NCBI GenBank assembly: GCA_014904985.1
Contig: MU128978.1
Location: 62,001-126,000 of the forward strand
Direction: 5' to 3'
Length of the DNA: 64,000 nucleotides
DNA from: Hydnum rufescens UP504
Taxonomy: Eukaryota > Basidiomycota > Agaricomycetes > Cantharellales > Hydnaceae
Below the pieces are notes generated by a model. It saw nothing but the letters and a program-made list of their open reading frames with translations. It was not told where the DNA came from and ran no database searches. Within the stretch, counting starts at the first letter, position 1; each line of letters begins with the position of its first letter. A program made the position numbers and the translations under genes. This document shows, piece by piece, positions 11,201 to 21,433 of this stretch.

Positions 11201-11296
11201 GACCCTGATATTACACAAGACTCATGCTATGATAGAGTGGACTCTTTCTACATCAATCCCTTCTCCAGCCATGAAGACTTTGAGCGCTTCCATTGA
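8262..11296 (+). pseudogene. Plavaka-type (CACTA-like) transposase, inactivated
   Basis: The frame starts at ATG 8,262 with a C2H2 zinc finger (CPHCGRGPFVSERGLTGHI). It continues through EFEVVDWLSSSGLSQAKINE, an intron at 8,820-8,882, ERIEKLMPRGPAWKTE, an intron from about 9,174 and SDKTHLTNFSG. Next come VYLSIGNIPS, then CPRCNAKFKDLG, GLHKMFKDHMMDWL, SQWSGKGHRDLEH and IPKVHALHQWM. The last exon starts at about 10,969 (EYRVAEIRLIF) and ends FYINPFSSHEDFERFH. This order matches Plavaka transposases of Agaricomycetes. It is broken by a frameshift near 9,300, an in-frame TGA at about 9,852-9,857 and an in-frame TGA at 10,411-10,413, where EAY-R-ATNRKEY is expected. It lies head-to-head with the DUF6532-like gene, with 138 bp between start codons. 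Confidence 0.85.
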
Positions 11297-11366
11297 AGAC
11301 TTAATTCTTCATATATGTACACCTTTTATAATGGTCACCTTAATTATAATCCTCCTTGGTGCAAAG

Positions 11367-11559
11367 TAGTGTTGCTGCGACTCGACTTCTGAGCAACTTC
11401 AGAGCAACTTGACTTGCGACTTGAGTCAGCTCAAGCCACACATTGTTCCATTCATTTACTATGGAGTCGTAGGAACAACTCAACTTGACTCAAGGAACGA
11501 CTTCTGGCGACTCAACTTGCGACTTGGGTCAGCGCAAGTCACAAGTCGCGGCAACACTA
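11367..11559. mobile_element. hAT-like MITE, copy 2
   Basis: This 193-bp element has ends TAGTGTTGCTGCGACTCG (left) and TAGTGTTGCCGCGACTTG (right, reverse complement). It is flanked by a perfect 8-bp duplication GTGCAAAG (11,359-11,366 and 11,560-11,567). An 8-bp duplication with these ends fits a hAT-derived miniature element. The interior is rich in CAACTTGACT-like repeats and has no coding frame. It lies just downstream of the transposase remnant. Confidence 0.85.
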
Positions 11560-11619
11560 GTGCAAAGGGACAGGGGCTAGTGAGTGAGTCGGCCAAAGCC
11601 ATATTTTGCTTCCGGTGAC

Positions 11620-12300
11620 TTACAACGACGAGGATACAGTATTCACAACACCCACTAGTAGGGATGGGTTGGTAGCATGGACCATGGTTGAACATAACAA
11701 ACTCACTAGCTCAGGATAGTTCAGTGTACTATAGGATCTGATCTCTAAGAGTTCCAAGCCGGTTGGACATGCTGTGGAGCCTCCAGAGCACCCGGAGCAA
11801 CATCCATGCTCTGGAGCTCTGTCATGTTTCCTGATGAGGGGCCGCTCGTAGCGGGCTTGGACGAAAACTGGCGAGCACCGAGCGCACTCTCGCTGATCAA
11901 CATGCGGAAAAAATGTGTGGTGGGACATGAAGAAATCAAGGAGGCCCGCCAAGCGAATGGAAGGATTTGGAAACAAGAAATCAGGTGGCCTTAGCCGAGG
12001 AACTTTCAGATCAACCTCAAATGCGCAGCCCACGAGCTGTATGCAGTGGCAGATCCAAGGCTTTGTTTGGTGGCGGTTAAGCCAGCCACAGAAACTGCGT
12101 CAGGAAACGATGCGAAGGATAGGGGTCAGAATGATAGCATCCTGCGCGTCTCAGAAGAGTATCTCGTACCTGTTCCCCACTGGCACTAGATCCATCGCCA
12201 TACCGGAGCGAGAAAATCTTCACTCGATGGAACTAACGCCATTAGTCGGAGACAACGATGGTGAGATTCATCTCGAATTCGGGTTGTAGCCACCAGTAGG
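11620..12300. pseudogene. Decayed R1-family segment, copy B
   Basis: Pieces match 4,090-4,210 (CCAGAGCACCCGGAGCA), 20,700-20,870 (GGGCCGCTCGTAGC-like, then GAAAACTGGCGAG) and 20,990-21,080 (CTGGCACTAGATCCATC). No frame stays open through the match, and the original coding strand is not certain. It precedes the truncated RNase III-like copy in the same order as in the 17-21 kb copies. Confidence 0.5.
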
Positions 12301-12479
12301 AACATGAAATTGGACTGTGCGAGGTGTTACGGAACAGGCCGAGAAAAAACAAACAAGGCAACAGGCTCTGACCGGGCAGAGTCGCCCGTCCCCTTGCAGG
12401 GGCTTGGCGAAAGCACAATCCCCAAGGAGGTACTCTTAACCAATGCGGTACTGTGGACCTACCTGGGATACGCGGAAAA

Positions 12480-12620
12480 TTAAGCTTATTATACCCCTAA
12501 AATTACATAATTAATTCCTCGTGGCTCGTACATATTCGATGCTTTTGGTAAGTGCATCACTGAGGGATGCACAAAGGAAATCAAGATCAGCATAAGGTTC
12601 TTGGGGATGATACTACACAC
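12480..12620 (+). repeat. Conserved AT-rich block upstream of RNase III-like copy B
   Basis: The block contains ATTATACCCCTAAAATTAC followed by GATGCTTTTGGTAAGTGC and CACTGAGGGATGCA. The same order occurs at 17,590-17,680, upstream of the intact RNase III-like copy, and the first part occurs again at 21,315-21,345. It may be promoter sequence carried with the repeat. Confidence 0.6.
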
Positions 12621-12659
12621 CCGGAACGTTCCGATTCTAAGCTTCAACTCTGTATAAGT

Positions 12660-13370
12660 CTCCTCTCCCCCTCTTTACAAACTCATGCTTTCGGCTGTAA
12701 CTCTTCCTGGGGCTCTCACTGTGCGTGTCACCACACCTGAGATATTTTACACCGTTCGATCATGTTGGACCATGGCAGAAAATTAGGCTAGCAATCGAAG
12801 GCCGTCTGGACCGTCTGGACCTACAAGCGCTTCCGAAACCCGTTAACCGGAATCTTACACACCGAACAGTACTTCGCCGCAACTGGCGAGATGGCAAGTG
12901 GGAATTTGGCTACGCCCGACGAGATTCATCTCTACGAATCAGTTGTTCGAGAGGTTACGCGGGCTTCTTGCCCCCTTTTTCATCAACCCCCTTCGTAAGC
13001 ACCGTGTTCTTTCCTCCCAACTTTTCATAATCAATTTTTGGCAGGCAACCTGCGGGTATCCGCGCTCGTGCCGCCACCGAATGTCTAATGGTAAATCCGT
13101 TTGATTATCTTCCTGCTGAGTTCACTCTAACCTCTCTATAGGATATGCTGCGGGTCATACAGCATACAGCATGCCTATTATTCAATACGATCTTCCATCG
13201 GTATGTTTTGTACCATCTACGCCGTCATATGGGAAAATACCTAACGTGTTGATCATTCCCTGCAGGAGAGTTGAGAAGCGGAAATGTGGCGAGGATGAAG
13301 ACCGTGGCGGAGGGGATAAGAAGCGGATGCGGACCGGCGATCCTTCCCCTTCATCTCGTCAGTAACTTGA
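12660..13370 (+). pseudogene. RNase III-like gene, copy B, catalytic core deleted
   Basis: The 5' part (about 12,700-13,090) matches 18,430-18,790: KIRLAIEGRLDR versus KIRRAIERRLVL, each directly after an intron ending GGCAG. The 3' part (13,150-13,370) matches the tail: GKIPNVLIIP and DKKRMRTGD. The roughly 510 bp that in copy C encode the RNase III signature (18,875-19,386) are missing; the sequence jumps from the conserved intron end CTCTCTATAGGAT to GTCATACAGCATA. This copy therefore cannot encode an RNase III fold. Its flanks match the intact copy, so the deletion followed duplication. Confidence 0.75.
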
Positions 13371-13420
13371 CGTGGTGATCACGAAAAATCTACTGACTTA
13401 TTTCTCATGTCAACCCTTCA

Positions 13421-13995
13421 GAACGTCCTCCAAGGGTTGATGAGGGCAGCCACCAAGCATATGAGAATAAAGAGCATTGCTTTCCTGCATCAAGGGAGGG
13501 GAAAAGAGCCACCGCCACCGCAGATATGAAAGTATCCCCCATATGAGTGAGATCTAGCCCTCACTCTTTCCTGACTGTTTTTTTTCCCAACTCTAATCTA
13601 CTTTCCAGGGAAAGAACACATGTATTAGACCGCCCGAACTATCCCCTTCTTATCCACTTAGTTTAGTTTTGTGTCGTCTCGCTCCACATCTCAGAAAGAT
13701 CCACCGCCACCGCAGATATGAAAGTATCCCCCAGATGAGTAAGATCCAGCCGCCTCCCTCTTTCCCGACTGTTTTCGCCGACCTCCAATCAACTTTCCAG
13801 GGAAAGAATATACATCCTAGTCCACTCAAAATTATTCCCCTTTTATCCACTTATTTTAGTTTTCTATCCTCTCGCCCCATGCCTCAGATTAGGACACGCG
13901 CGGCAACTCCATACACAGCAGCGTTTCCGTTCCGCATGATTTCATAGCAATTAGCTTCCAGAAATACAAAACCTATTGAGAAGGGAAGGATATCC
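13421..13995 (+). repeat. 3' flank of composite repeat with internal tandem duplication
   Basis: Two units of about 180 bp lie in tandem (about 13,500-13,680 and 13,681-13,865). Each has GCCACCGCCACCGCAGATATG or a close variant, AGTATCCCCCA, the pyrimidine tract and a TTATCCACTTA-like block. The block matches 1,845-2,130 and 19,648-19,890. Confidence 0.75.
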
Positions 13996-14049
13996 CCGTA
14001 TTACAGTTCTTGCCATGTTCATGAAATAACAAACAATATCTTCTTTCTT

Positions 14050-14428
14050 CAAGTGGGATCGGGGAAATAGTGAAGTTGTCGCTTTTTGATCTAGCGTCGC
14101 GTTTCGATGTCGATAATTGTCGAGTCGGTTTCGTGCCCCCTGCTTAGCCATTGAGTTTGGACTCATTTGGAGCATGTGGGGGATGTCTCATTGCTGTTTC
14201 CCGCAGGGGAGGGGGGGGTTGTCTCCTCAAGTGAAGAATTCCGATTTTCAGATGTATGGATCTCCGAACTGGTTTGTTCATATCTATTGGTTCAAACCGT
14301 CGAAACGCGGTCCGGCGGCGGCAAAGAAAATCATCCTTGAGGATAGGTGGCAGCACGAGTCGCTTGATGACTCATTCTTAGAGGATAAAGTGGCTAACTT
14401 CAAAATAGGAAGAATTGTCCGTCGTTGA
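14050..14428 (+). pseudogene. R1-associated fragment with FKP..K motif
   Basis: The open frame near 14,265-14,428 reads WFVHIYWFKPSKRGPAAAKK and then ESLDDSFLEDK. The minus strand at 17,330-17,458 reads VDIYRFKPMKRWSVLAKK then EALDDPFLVDK. The matched spacing shows a real protein segment, present in two opposite copies with a third trace near 3,150-3,260. The family is not recognised. The 5' part (14,050-14,200) matches 27,125-27,290. Confidence 0.55.
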
Positions 14429-14666
14429 CAGAAGCTTCTTCTGTCATCAATTGTACTTCAGCGCTGGTGATATTCGTGATCGACTAGGGATAGGCCGTGG
14501 ACAACGGTGGGGCGACCGCCGGATGACATACTGGGTGCGTTGATTATCTCGAAACAAATGCAAGGTAGTTTGCCAAGCAAGACTTAACAAAATTAATCTC
14601 GATTGAAATCCCACATTAGCGTCAGCTACAAATGTTCGTAGATGGAACAATGACAAATGCGATCAT

Positions 14667-15561
14667 TCATGCTCGGAGCTGAGTTTTGAGATTCTGCTCG
14701 AGAGGTCCACGAGGGCGGATAAATTGGACGTAAGCACCATCTCTGCGCAACATGACGCAAACGGTGAGCAAGCCAGGATATGAGATATAATTAACCATTA
14801 CGTACTGGATAACCATCTTGTCGCTCTTCAATTGGGGATAATCCTCCTTGTTGACATTGGTGAAGCCCCATTTCTTGGACACGATGATCTTTTGGCGACC
14901 AGGGAACTTGTACCGAGCGCGTCGCAGGGCCTCAATGACGACAGCGGCGTTGGAATCCTTCGTGCGGATGGAGAGGATTATTTGGCCAATGTTGACACGC
15001 GCTACAGTCCCATAGGGTTTCCCCCAGGCGCCACGCATGCCGGTTTGCAGACTATTTCATTAGTCAGCATGGAGTCAGAAAAATGTGTGTCAAAAATATC
15101 CAACACACCGATCAGCACCGGCACAACTCAGCATCTTGTTGATGCGAAGGACATGGAAGGGATGTACGCGGACGCGAAGATGGAACGAATCCTTTCCGGA
15201 CGTCTTGCTTACGTACTTGTTGGCACAAATACGGGCAGCCTCGAGAGCCTCGGACGACACTTGCTCATACTCGTCGGAGACGAGGTGCGCACAAAACGGA
15301 AAATCGTCGACGCTTGCGCGCTTGCGACCCAAGTCAAAGATGCGAATCTACGTGTAGAATAAGCAGAAGCCTGAGTAAGCACAAGGAAAAAACGGGACAT
15401 TCAAGGGCAAGCAAGGGTCACCGGGGGTAACCAGGGTCCCAAGTCGGTCAGATAATGGGGAAACCGCGTACCTTGGGATCGGGCACACCACGATTATACC
15501 TGGACTTGGGGTATGGCTTATTTTTGCAGTATCGGTAGCAACATGCGGGGCGACGTCCCAT
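14667..15561 (-). CDS. RPL10: 60S ribosomal protein L10 (uL16, QM family)
   Basis: A component of the large cytosolic ribosomal subunit near the peptidyl-transferase centre. Four exons on the minus strand can be joined cleanly: 15,561-15,472, 15,347-15,109, 15,051-14,806 and 14,742-14,667. All have GT..AG borders and they total 651 nt, or 216 residues, close to the usual 215-221. The protein begins [20 protein letters not shown] and contains [42 protein letters not shown] and DGAYVQF, all hallmarks of the family. No frame breaks are seen. It is the only clearly intact housekeeping gene in the left, repeat-rich part of the window. Confidence 0.97.
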
Positions 15562-15569
15562 CGTAAATA

Positions 15570-16430
15570 ATGAGGTGGAAATGTAAAGGCTAGGTTGATA
15601 GTTGATATTGGGGTCAGTCGAGATGCAGAACAAGACAAGGAGGAGTGTAAACCTTTATAAGAGGGTTGAGAGCAAAAAGGACAGGCAAGTTCCGGAAGAT
15701 TATGTCAGCCGTGTGTATAGTTCTCCACCGAGCCATTTGCATCCGGCCGCAGAGCAAGCGATTGCAAGAACCCATCATCGCATATTGACTTCCTGGAGGA
15801 TTCTACTCCCCGATCCCGCCTCTAATTTTGACCGATGGTGGGCTTCTCACTCGAGCAGACAAACCCCCATCTATCTCAGCCAACTGGCCAGGGTTCCCAT
15901 TGTCAGGAAATGGAACAAACTTGTGCATTTCACAAAGTTCTTGTATGCCGTATCCTTCTCCTAATTCCTATGTGTAGATTAAGAGGACGAAGAGGGTTTG
16001 GGGCCTACTCTCTGGATCAACCACTTTGAGCATGTCGGCTGGCTTTGCAACTGGAACGATGCATGTCCCCGAGGTCCTCTGCAGAACTGTCGGGAATGGA
16101 GCTGGGGCCACGCCCGCGTGAGTAAAAACTTTCTTTCATCGTGTTTGATGGCATTTAAACTGACCAGATACCCATTACCCATAGTCTCGTCATAGTGGAC
16201 GAAAGCTCGTTCATGATATCCGCGCTGGAGTCCTCGAACCTAGACGAGGTGGAAGACTCCCCGTCGCCGGTCCCACAAACGGCCACCCGCCGCAGGACGC
16301 TTCTCTCTCTATGGGGCATCCAGCATTGACAACCATGGTAAAATCAGTGTCCCTTGCCCCAGCGGAACGCACGTCGCTCCCAGCCTGGCCCGCTCGTCCT
16401 CAAGTCGTCGATATTCGCCTAATGGACAGC
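15570..16430. other. No gene recognised
   Basis: This stretch lies upstream of the L10 gene and holds its 5' flank. Short frames exist (for example MSAGFATGTMHVPEVLC near 16,033-16,085), with possible intron borders, but no domain could be assigned. A decayed gene is possible. Confidence 0.4.
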
Positions 16431-16639
16431 CTACCACCCCCAATGGATGTGATCTATGGACCTTTGGACCTCCAGTCGGATCTCATCTGAATCCACTCGC
16501 GGACTCCGAGCCCCCTCCCATCAGCGTGCTAATGTCCTTTGGTCAATTGTCTCTACAACGTATCAACAATCCCGGGTGGCTGATCGCCTAATTTCTTCAC
16601 TGTTCAAGGTCGACAGGAGGACTGCACGGGACAAGTCCC

Positions 16640-16765
16640 ACCGGTGCTCAGATTCCTTCCCCCCTTTTTCATCAATATCCCTTCCTATGTACAGCGCACT
16701 TCCCTCTCCTCATTATAACCAATTTTTGGCGGGGGATCAGTGGATAGCCACATGCCCCTGTCCGA
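16640..16765 (+). pseudogene. RNase III-like gene fragment (third copy)
   Basis: The stretch with CCCCCTTTTTCATCAATAT and the intron text ending ATTTTTGGC matches 18,700-18,775 and 12,970-13,045. Nothing else of the gene is present; it joins a serine dehydratase-like fragment at about 16,780. Confidence 0.65.
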
Positions 16766-16779
16766 GTTTTGTTTCCAAT

Positions 16780-16905
16780 TGACAACTTTTCAAATGAACA
16801 TCCACTTCTCGTTGAATTGACTTCGTCCGCGGCTGTCACCCCGGTCTGTTCTCCCGTCCCCCGCGGCGGTATGTACTCTGGAGCCGATCTCGGGTCAGAG
16901 AGGAG
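16780..16905 (+). pseudogene. Serine dehydratase gene fragment
   Basis: This matches 28,676-28,810 of the serine dehydratase-like gene on the same strand: GACAACTTTTCA, then ATGAACAT, CTCGTTGAATT and GTCAGAG. The match begins inside the intron that precedes the last exon, so it is a genomic duplication. The frame is degraded (LLVELTSSAAVTPV versus LLVELAASTTLTPI). Confidence 0.75.
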
Positions 16906-17161
16906 GGAATGGGGGTCAGGTGTATAATAAAGTTACGTTTCAGAATAAATCAGGTAGGTCTACAATGGCGGAGGCGTCAGTGGCACGTCCTTGATCACGT
17001 GATGTTCTACCGTAGTACCTGCAAACACAAGGGAAAAGTGCACATGGGGTTGGAGAGGGGGTGCGTTCGACGAGTGCATTCTGCATCTTTTTTTTTTCTT
17101 GCCCGCAAGGACCGCACGCATGCAATACATCATCCTGTAGCTGTCCCATGGTTCTCTGTGT

Positions 17162-17520
17162 CTATCCCTTGTCGGTCGTAAATACTCCCGGTGTCTGTTG
17201 ACAGAGGGGATCTTCGTTGATAGTGTGATGATTCTTACTATTCTGAGATAGTATGTTGTAGCTAGTGAGAATGAGAGAATAATATGCCCGAGGCTGAATT
17301 TTTGGAGTTGAACAATCCATACCCCGCAAACTACGAGCCTTATCCACTAAGAATGGGTCATCAAGCGCCTCGTGCTCACACCCATCCTCGAAAACGATTT
17401 TCTTTGCGAGCACTGACCACCTTTTCATCGGTTTGAATCGATAGATGTCAACAAACAAGTGTTAGTCCTTGAAGAGATCCATCGCATGCCCCAAATGGAC
17501 CAAACTCCCCATCTTATCAA
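17162..17520 (-). pseudogene. R1-associated fragment with FKP..K motif, opposite copy
   Basis: This is the minus-strand counterpart of 14,050-14,428. The frame reads VDIYRFKPMKRWSVLAKK, then FEDGCEHEALDDPFLVDK. Farther upstream (17,490-17,520) CATGCCCCAAATGG matches 3,345-3,360. The protein is not recognised. Confidence 0.55.
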
Positions 17521-17589
17521 CGCCTAACGAAGATTAGTGAGCTCGGGTGATCAAGGAGAGTAACCAATGTGGCAGAGTGTGCCATAACA

Positions 17590-17690
17590 ATTATTATACC
17601 CCTAATATTACATAATCAATTTCCTTGGTGCACTTATTCGACGCTTTTGGTGAGCACTCACTGAGGCATGCATGAAGCAAAGTCAGGATT
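17590..17690 (+). repeat. Conserved AT-rich block upstream of RNase III-like copy C
   Basis: ATTATACCCCTAATATTAC, GACGCTTTTGGTGAGCAC and CACTGAGGCATGCA repeat the block at 12,480-12,620 in the same order and orientation. Confidence 0.65.
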
Positions 17691-17892
17691 ATTGTTGTAA
17701 ATCACACCAAAATGGTGTGGAGAGCCATAGGTCCTTGGGGGAATACTATTGTGGGCAAAGGGGAATCCACTCAGACTAGAACAAACATCACCCAGAATAA
17801 TACTGTATAACGAGAGTAGTTGCGGCGGCACGGCCCGGCGGTTCTAGCACTTTCACTTATCCAACTAATTATACAACGTGACTTGCCCGCTT

Positions 17893-18206
17893 CTACGACA
17901 ACAACACCTTGTAGGCGTCAAACGCGTCTTGCTCTGCCACGACCAGACATTCGTTCACACCGCCCTCCTTTAAACAACAACACCTTGTACGACGTCAAAC
18001 GCGTCTGTTCCACAACCAAAGATTCGTTTACACTACCTTCCTTTAACGAACAACACCTTGTACGACATCAAACGCGTCTTTGCCACGACCAATCATTCCT
18101 TTACATCACCTTCCTTTAAACAACAACACCTTGTACGACGTCAAACGCGTCTTGCCTTGCCTTGCCACGACCAGACATTCGTTCATACCACTTTCCTTTG
18201 ACAAAC
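17893..18206 (+). repeat. Minisatellite, about 4 units of 70-80 bp
   Basis: Four units each contain AACACCTTGTA, GTCAAACGCGTCT, CCACGACCA and TTCCTTT. The array ends directly at the ATG of the RNase III-like gene (18,207). One unit core also occurs alone on the opposite strand at 21,434-21,459. The units contain CpG-rich ACGCGT sites. The array occupies the place of the promoter and 5' leader of that gene. Confidence 0.85.
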
Positions 18207-19627
18207 ATGAACCAAAATGCGAAGAGTACTTCAATGACTTCCTTCAGCTCTGACACGAAATTTACTACTGACACACTCATTGCTTATATTTCCTCTATCG
18301 GGCGTGATATTCGCGCCCTCGCCCCCCCAACGTTTCAATCACAAGCTTCAATTCCAAGATATTTTAAGGCCGGAAAGGCCTTCTTTCTTTACCAGCTCAT
18401 GCTATCAGCAGTATCCATGTGGCCGGAGGCTCTCCCGGTCGCTCTCACAGTGCGTGTCCCACCACACCCGAGATATTTTACATAATTCAATCATGTTCAA
18501 CCATGGCAGAAAATTAGGCGAGCAATCGAACGCCGTCTGGTCCTACAAGCGCTTCGGGAACCCATTGGCCGATACATTACAGCGGAAGGATACTTCGCCA
18601 TAATTGGCGAGATGGCAAGTGGCAATATAGCTGCGCGTGACGAGATCCATCTCTATATGAGTCAGCTATTCGAGAGGCTTCTCGGGTTTCTTGCCCCATT
18701 TTTCATCGATATTCCTTCGTGTGTACAGCATTCTTCCCTCACCCACTCCTCATACTCAATTTTCGGCAGAGGACCAGCAGATACTCAGTCCCGCTCTCGT
18801 TCCAAGAATCCTTATGTAACAGTAAATATATTTTCTTCTCTTTTTGCTGGGTTTACTCTAACCTCTCTATAGGATTGGTCAAACGGGTGCACTGAAACGA
18901 ATTGGATAGTCCCAAAGATACGGAAATACATACAAAAATACCTTTCCAAGCTTCGACACTTCCTGCCCTCTCCAATGAGATCTTAATAATATGTGCGACG
19001 CGCGCAGACCGAAAGATGCAAGCACTGGAAACACTCGGAGATCGAGCCGTCGATTTCTTCTACGAGCTTTTGCTGCTATCCAATCTCATCTCGATCCCGA
19101 ATAATTTGCATGGGGTGCGTGTCATGCAGTTTGTTTTATCTCACATTGTATGCGTACTATCCACTACAGAGGGTAAAAAGAATTTTCTTATCGAACAAGA
19201 TGTTCTCTGTTCTTGGACCTGCGCTACGCATGCATTGGCAAAACGCATTGCCACCTCTCACCGATCCGTCCGCCGGTCAGAAAATAAAAGTTGTCGCCGA
19301 TATATTCGAGGCCCAGATCGGGGCTATCGTTCAACGGGATCGGGCCCTTCTGAACTCGAAGAATGGTGGTACCAGAACATGCCACGAGTCATACAGTATA
19401 TTTCGCGACTCCTAGATGTGATCCCTGAGCATCAGTATGTTTCGACTCTATTTGCGCTCCCATGTGGGAAAATAGGCAACATGTTGATCATTCCGTATAG
19501 GGAAATTGGGAAGCGAAGACGTGACGAGGACTGGGACAGAGGGGGTCAGAAGCGGATGCGTTACTCCACCAGTGCTTCTTCTTTATCTCGTAAGAGACTT
19601 GATGTGGCCGTCACGAACATATCCTGA
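18207..19627 (+). CDS. RNase III-like protein, dispersed copy C
   Basis: It starts at ATG 18,207 (MNQNAKSTSMTSF). Exon 1 ends at 18,449; the 60-bp intron 18,450-18,509 restores phase (KIRRAIERRLVLQALREP). Further introns lie near 18,722-18,770, 18,820-18,872 and 19,114-19,170. The catalytic region reads LPALSNEILIICATRADRKM, then QALETLGDRAVDFF, matching the RNase III signature with E and D, and later KVVADIFEAQIGAIVQ with the second D..E pair. The C-terminus is basic (GKRRRDEDWDRGGQKRMR) and there is no double-stranded RNA-binding domain. A one-base frame break near 19,330 separates IGAIVQ from GPSELEEWW; it could be a real mutation or an assembly error. Small single-domain RNase III-like proteins in fungi include mitochondrial L3-type ribosomal proteins and orphan families. 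Its repeated, repeat-embedded nature argues for the latter. Confidence 0.65.
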
Positions 19628-19647
19628 TTTGTTATGACCCGTCAGAA

Positions 19648-19890
19648 CGTCCTCCGAGGGGTGATGAGCGCGGCCACCGAGCGTACGAGAATAAGGAGAA
19701 CTGCTTTCACGAATCATGGAAGAGGCAGAAGAGCTATCGCCAATGCAGATATCAGAATATCACCCAGATGAGTAGGATCCAGTCTCCTTGCCCTTTCCCG
19801 ATTGATTTTTGCTGACTGCGATCAACTTCCCAGAAAGACCATGAATAGTTTGCTCAAATTATTGCTTTTTTATGCCCTTATTGTAGTTTT
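19648..19890 (+). repeat. 3' flank of composite repeat, copy C
   Basis: This matches 13,421-13,870 and 1,845-1,975: AACGTCCTCCGAGGG, GATGAGTAGGATCCAG and a CTTATTGTAGTTTTGT-like block. Confidence 0.7.
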
Positions 19891-19915
19891 GTATCTGACG
19901 GCATGTCAATGTTTA

Positions 19916-20860
19916 CTATTCTGAGGCAGTATGTTGTAGCCCGCAAAATGAGCCGGACGCCGAAAATTTGGGGCAGAAGACCCTACAGTACGAAGCAATT
20001 AGTTGAATGCGGCCGGTGACACAGGCTACTATATCGCCCTGAATGTCAATGAGACTGAAGGGTTTCGACGAGCAACGATCGTAAATCCTCAGTTCGGTCA
20101 TCATTAACCGATTTAAAACGAGTTCCTCACAAGCATACAATGCACCGCCCGCAGTCTGGCTCCCATCCTTGCTATCTGGGATAGCAGCGTAGAAAGCAGC
20201 GACGGAGGCAGTATCTCCGACGACAAACGTAGCACAAGAACTGATGGACGAAATGCTGGTGATAACTTGGCACGATCCGACAGAGGCAGCTGTGAAGAAT
20301 CGGTGCGGAGCCACTTATATTCGCACACGAGAGGAAAGGTAGAGCGTTTGAATCAGAGCTCAGCAAACGCTTGAGGGAATTTCGGTACATCGTGATAGCA
20401 ATATAGAAAGCAGGAACGGACGCAGTACCAGGCGGACGCAATGCTAGCGACAACATGGCTCGATCCGACTGAGACCGCATCAATGTGCAAGTGGGCAGTA
20501 GTCCTGAGTGTCGTATGTGAGTAGCCCACGGGTGAGTCGGATCGTAGAGTTGGAATTGAAGCGAGAAGTGGTGCTTCGAGCCGAAAATGTCTCTTCTCGT
20601 ATATGCTTAAATAATGTGCTTGATGGCTAGGACCGGACTTGCTCAGCAACTGAGTTCCAGTTGATGGAACCCATACTGCCTCGAGTCTGCTGCACTGAGG
20701 AAGGGGGAGGAACCGCTCGCAGCATGTTTAAACAAAAACTGACGAGTCCTGACGGGGCTCTCATTGATCAGCGCGTTGAGGTCCGCCTAGGCATCGGAAG
20801 GACCGCTGTGAGCGACCTGGAGGCAAGAATTTAAGGGACCTTTGCAGAACTGTCATATCG
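19916..20860 (-). pseudogene. R1 family, two tandem partial copies
   Basis: The first copy (19,916-20,330) has an open frame of 132 codons with CATFVVGDTASVAAFYAA, LYACEELVLNRLMM and FSLIDIQGDIVACV, parallel to 3,460-3,890. The second (20,350-20,650) repeats the beginning of the same segment and is more decayed. The outer part (20,700-20,870) matches 11,835-11,990. The gene is unrecognised. The conserved order of peptide blocks in three places shows it was once protein-coding. Confidence 0.55.
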
Positions 20861-21433
20861 GGTGAAACTTACACTTGTATGCCGTGGCAAATCCGAGGGT
20901 CTGTTTGGTGGCGGTCAAGCCAGTGACAGAACCATGTTGGAAAACTATGTAATGCTATGGAGGTCGGAATGATGGCATTGGTGAATGTCCCAGCAGAGGA
21001 TCTCATCAAGGACCTCGTACCTGTTCACCACTGGCGTTAGATCCATCACTGGAGCGAGAAATCCTCGGGATCTCGACGACTAGATAACCCCAGGTACCGC
21101 CAGGGTAGCCAGAAGATCAGATCGTACGTCGTGTGAAAGCCACAAGAGCATGAAATTGAACTTACTACGGGAAGGGCCGCGAAAAACGAAATGCGCAATC
21201 CGCTCGTCGAACACACCCCCTCTCCGATCGCAAGGCACGCCATCCTTGTCGAAGCACGATCAAGAAGGCGTAACCCGTTGGGCACAGTGGATCTACCTGC
21301 CACAGCAACAACTGAGCCCCTAATATTATGTGATCAATTCCTACTCTGGTAAGCATCAGAATGTTCCGGGGGGTGAAAGACGTGAATATCACAGTCGGTG
21401 GAAGAAATATAATGAATGTGTAGAAGGATTGGT

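Noticed and set aside
16780..16905. Processed retrocopy of the dehydratase gene
   Set aside because: The match includes the end of an intron, so it is a DNA-level copy.
17893..18206. Possible CRISPR-like array of direct repeats
   Set aside because: Units are contiguous, diverged and without spacers, and the genome is eukaryotic. It is a minisatellite.
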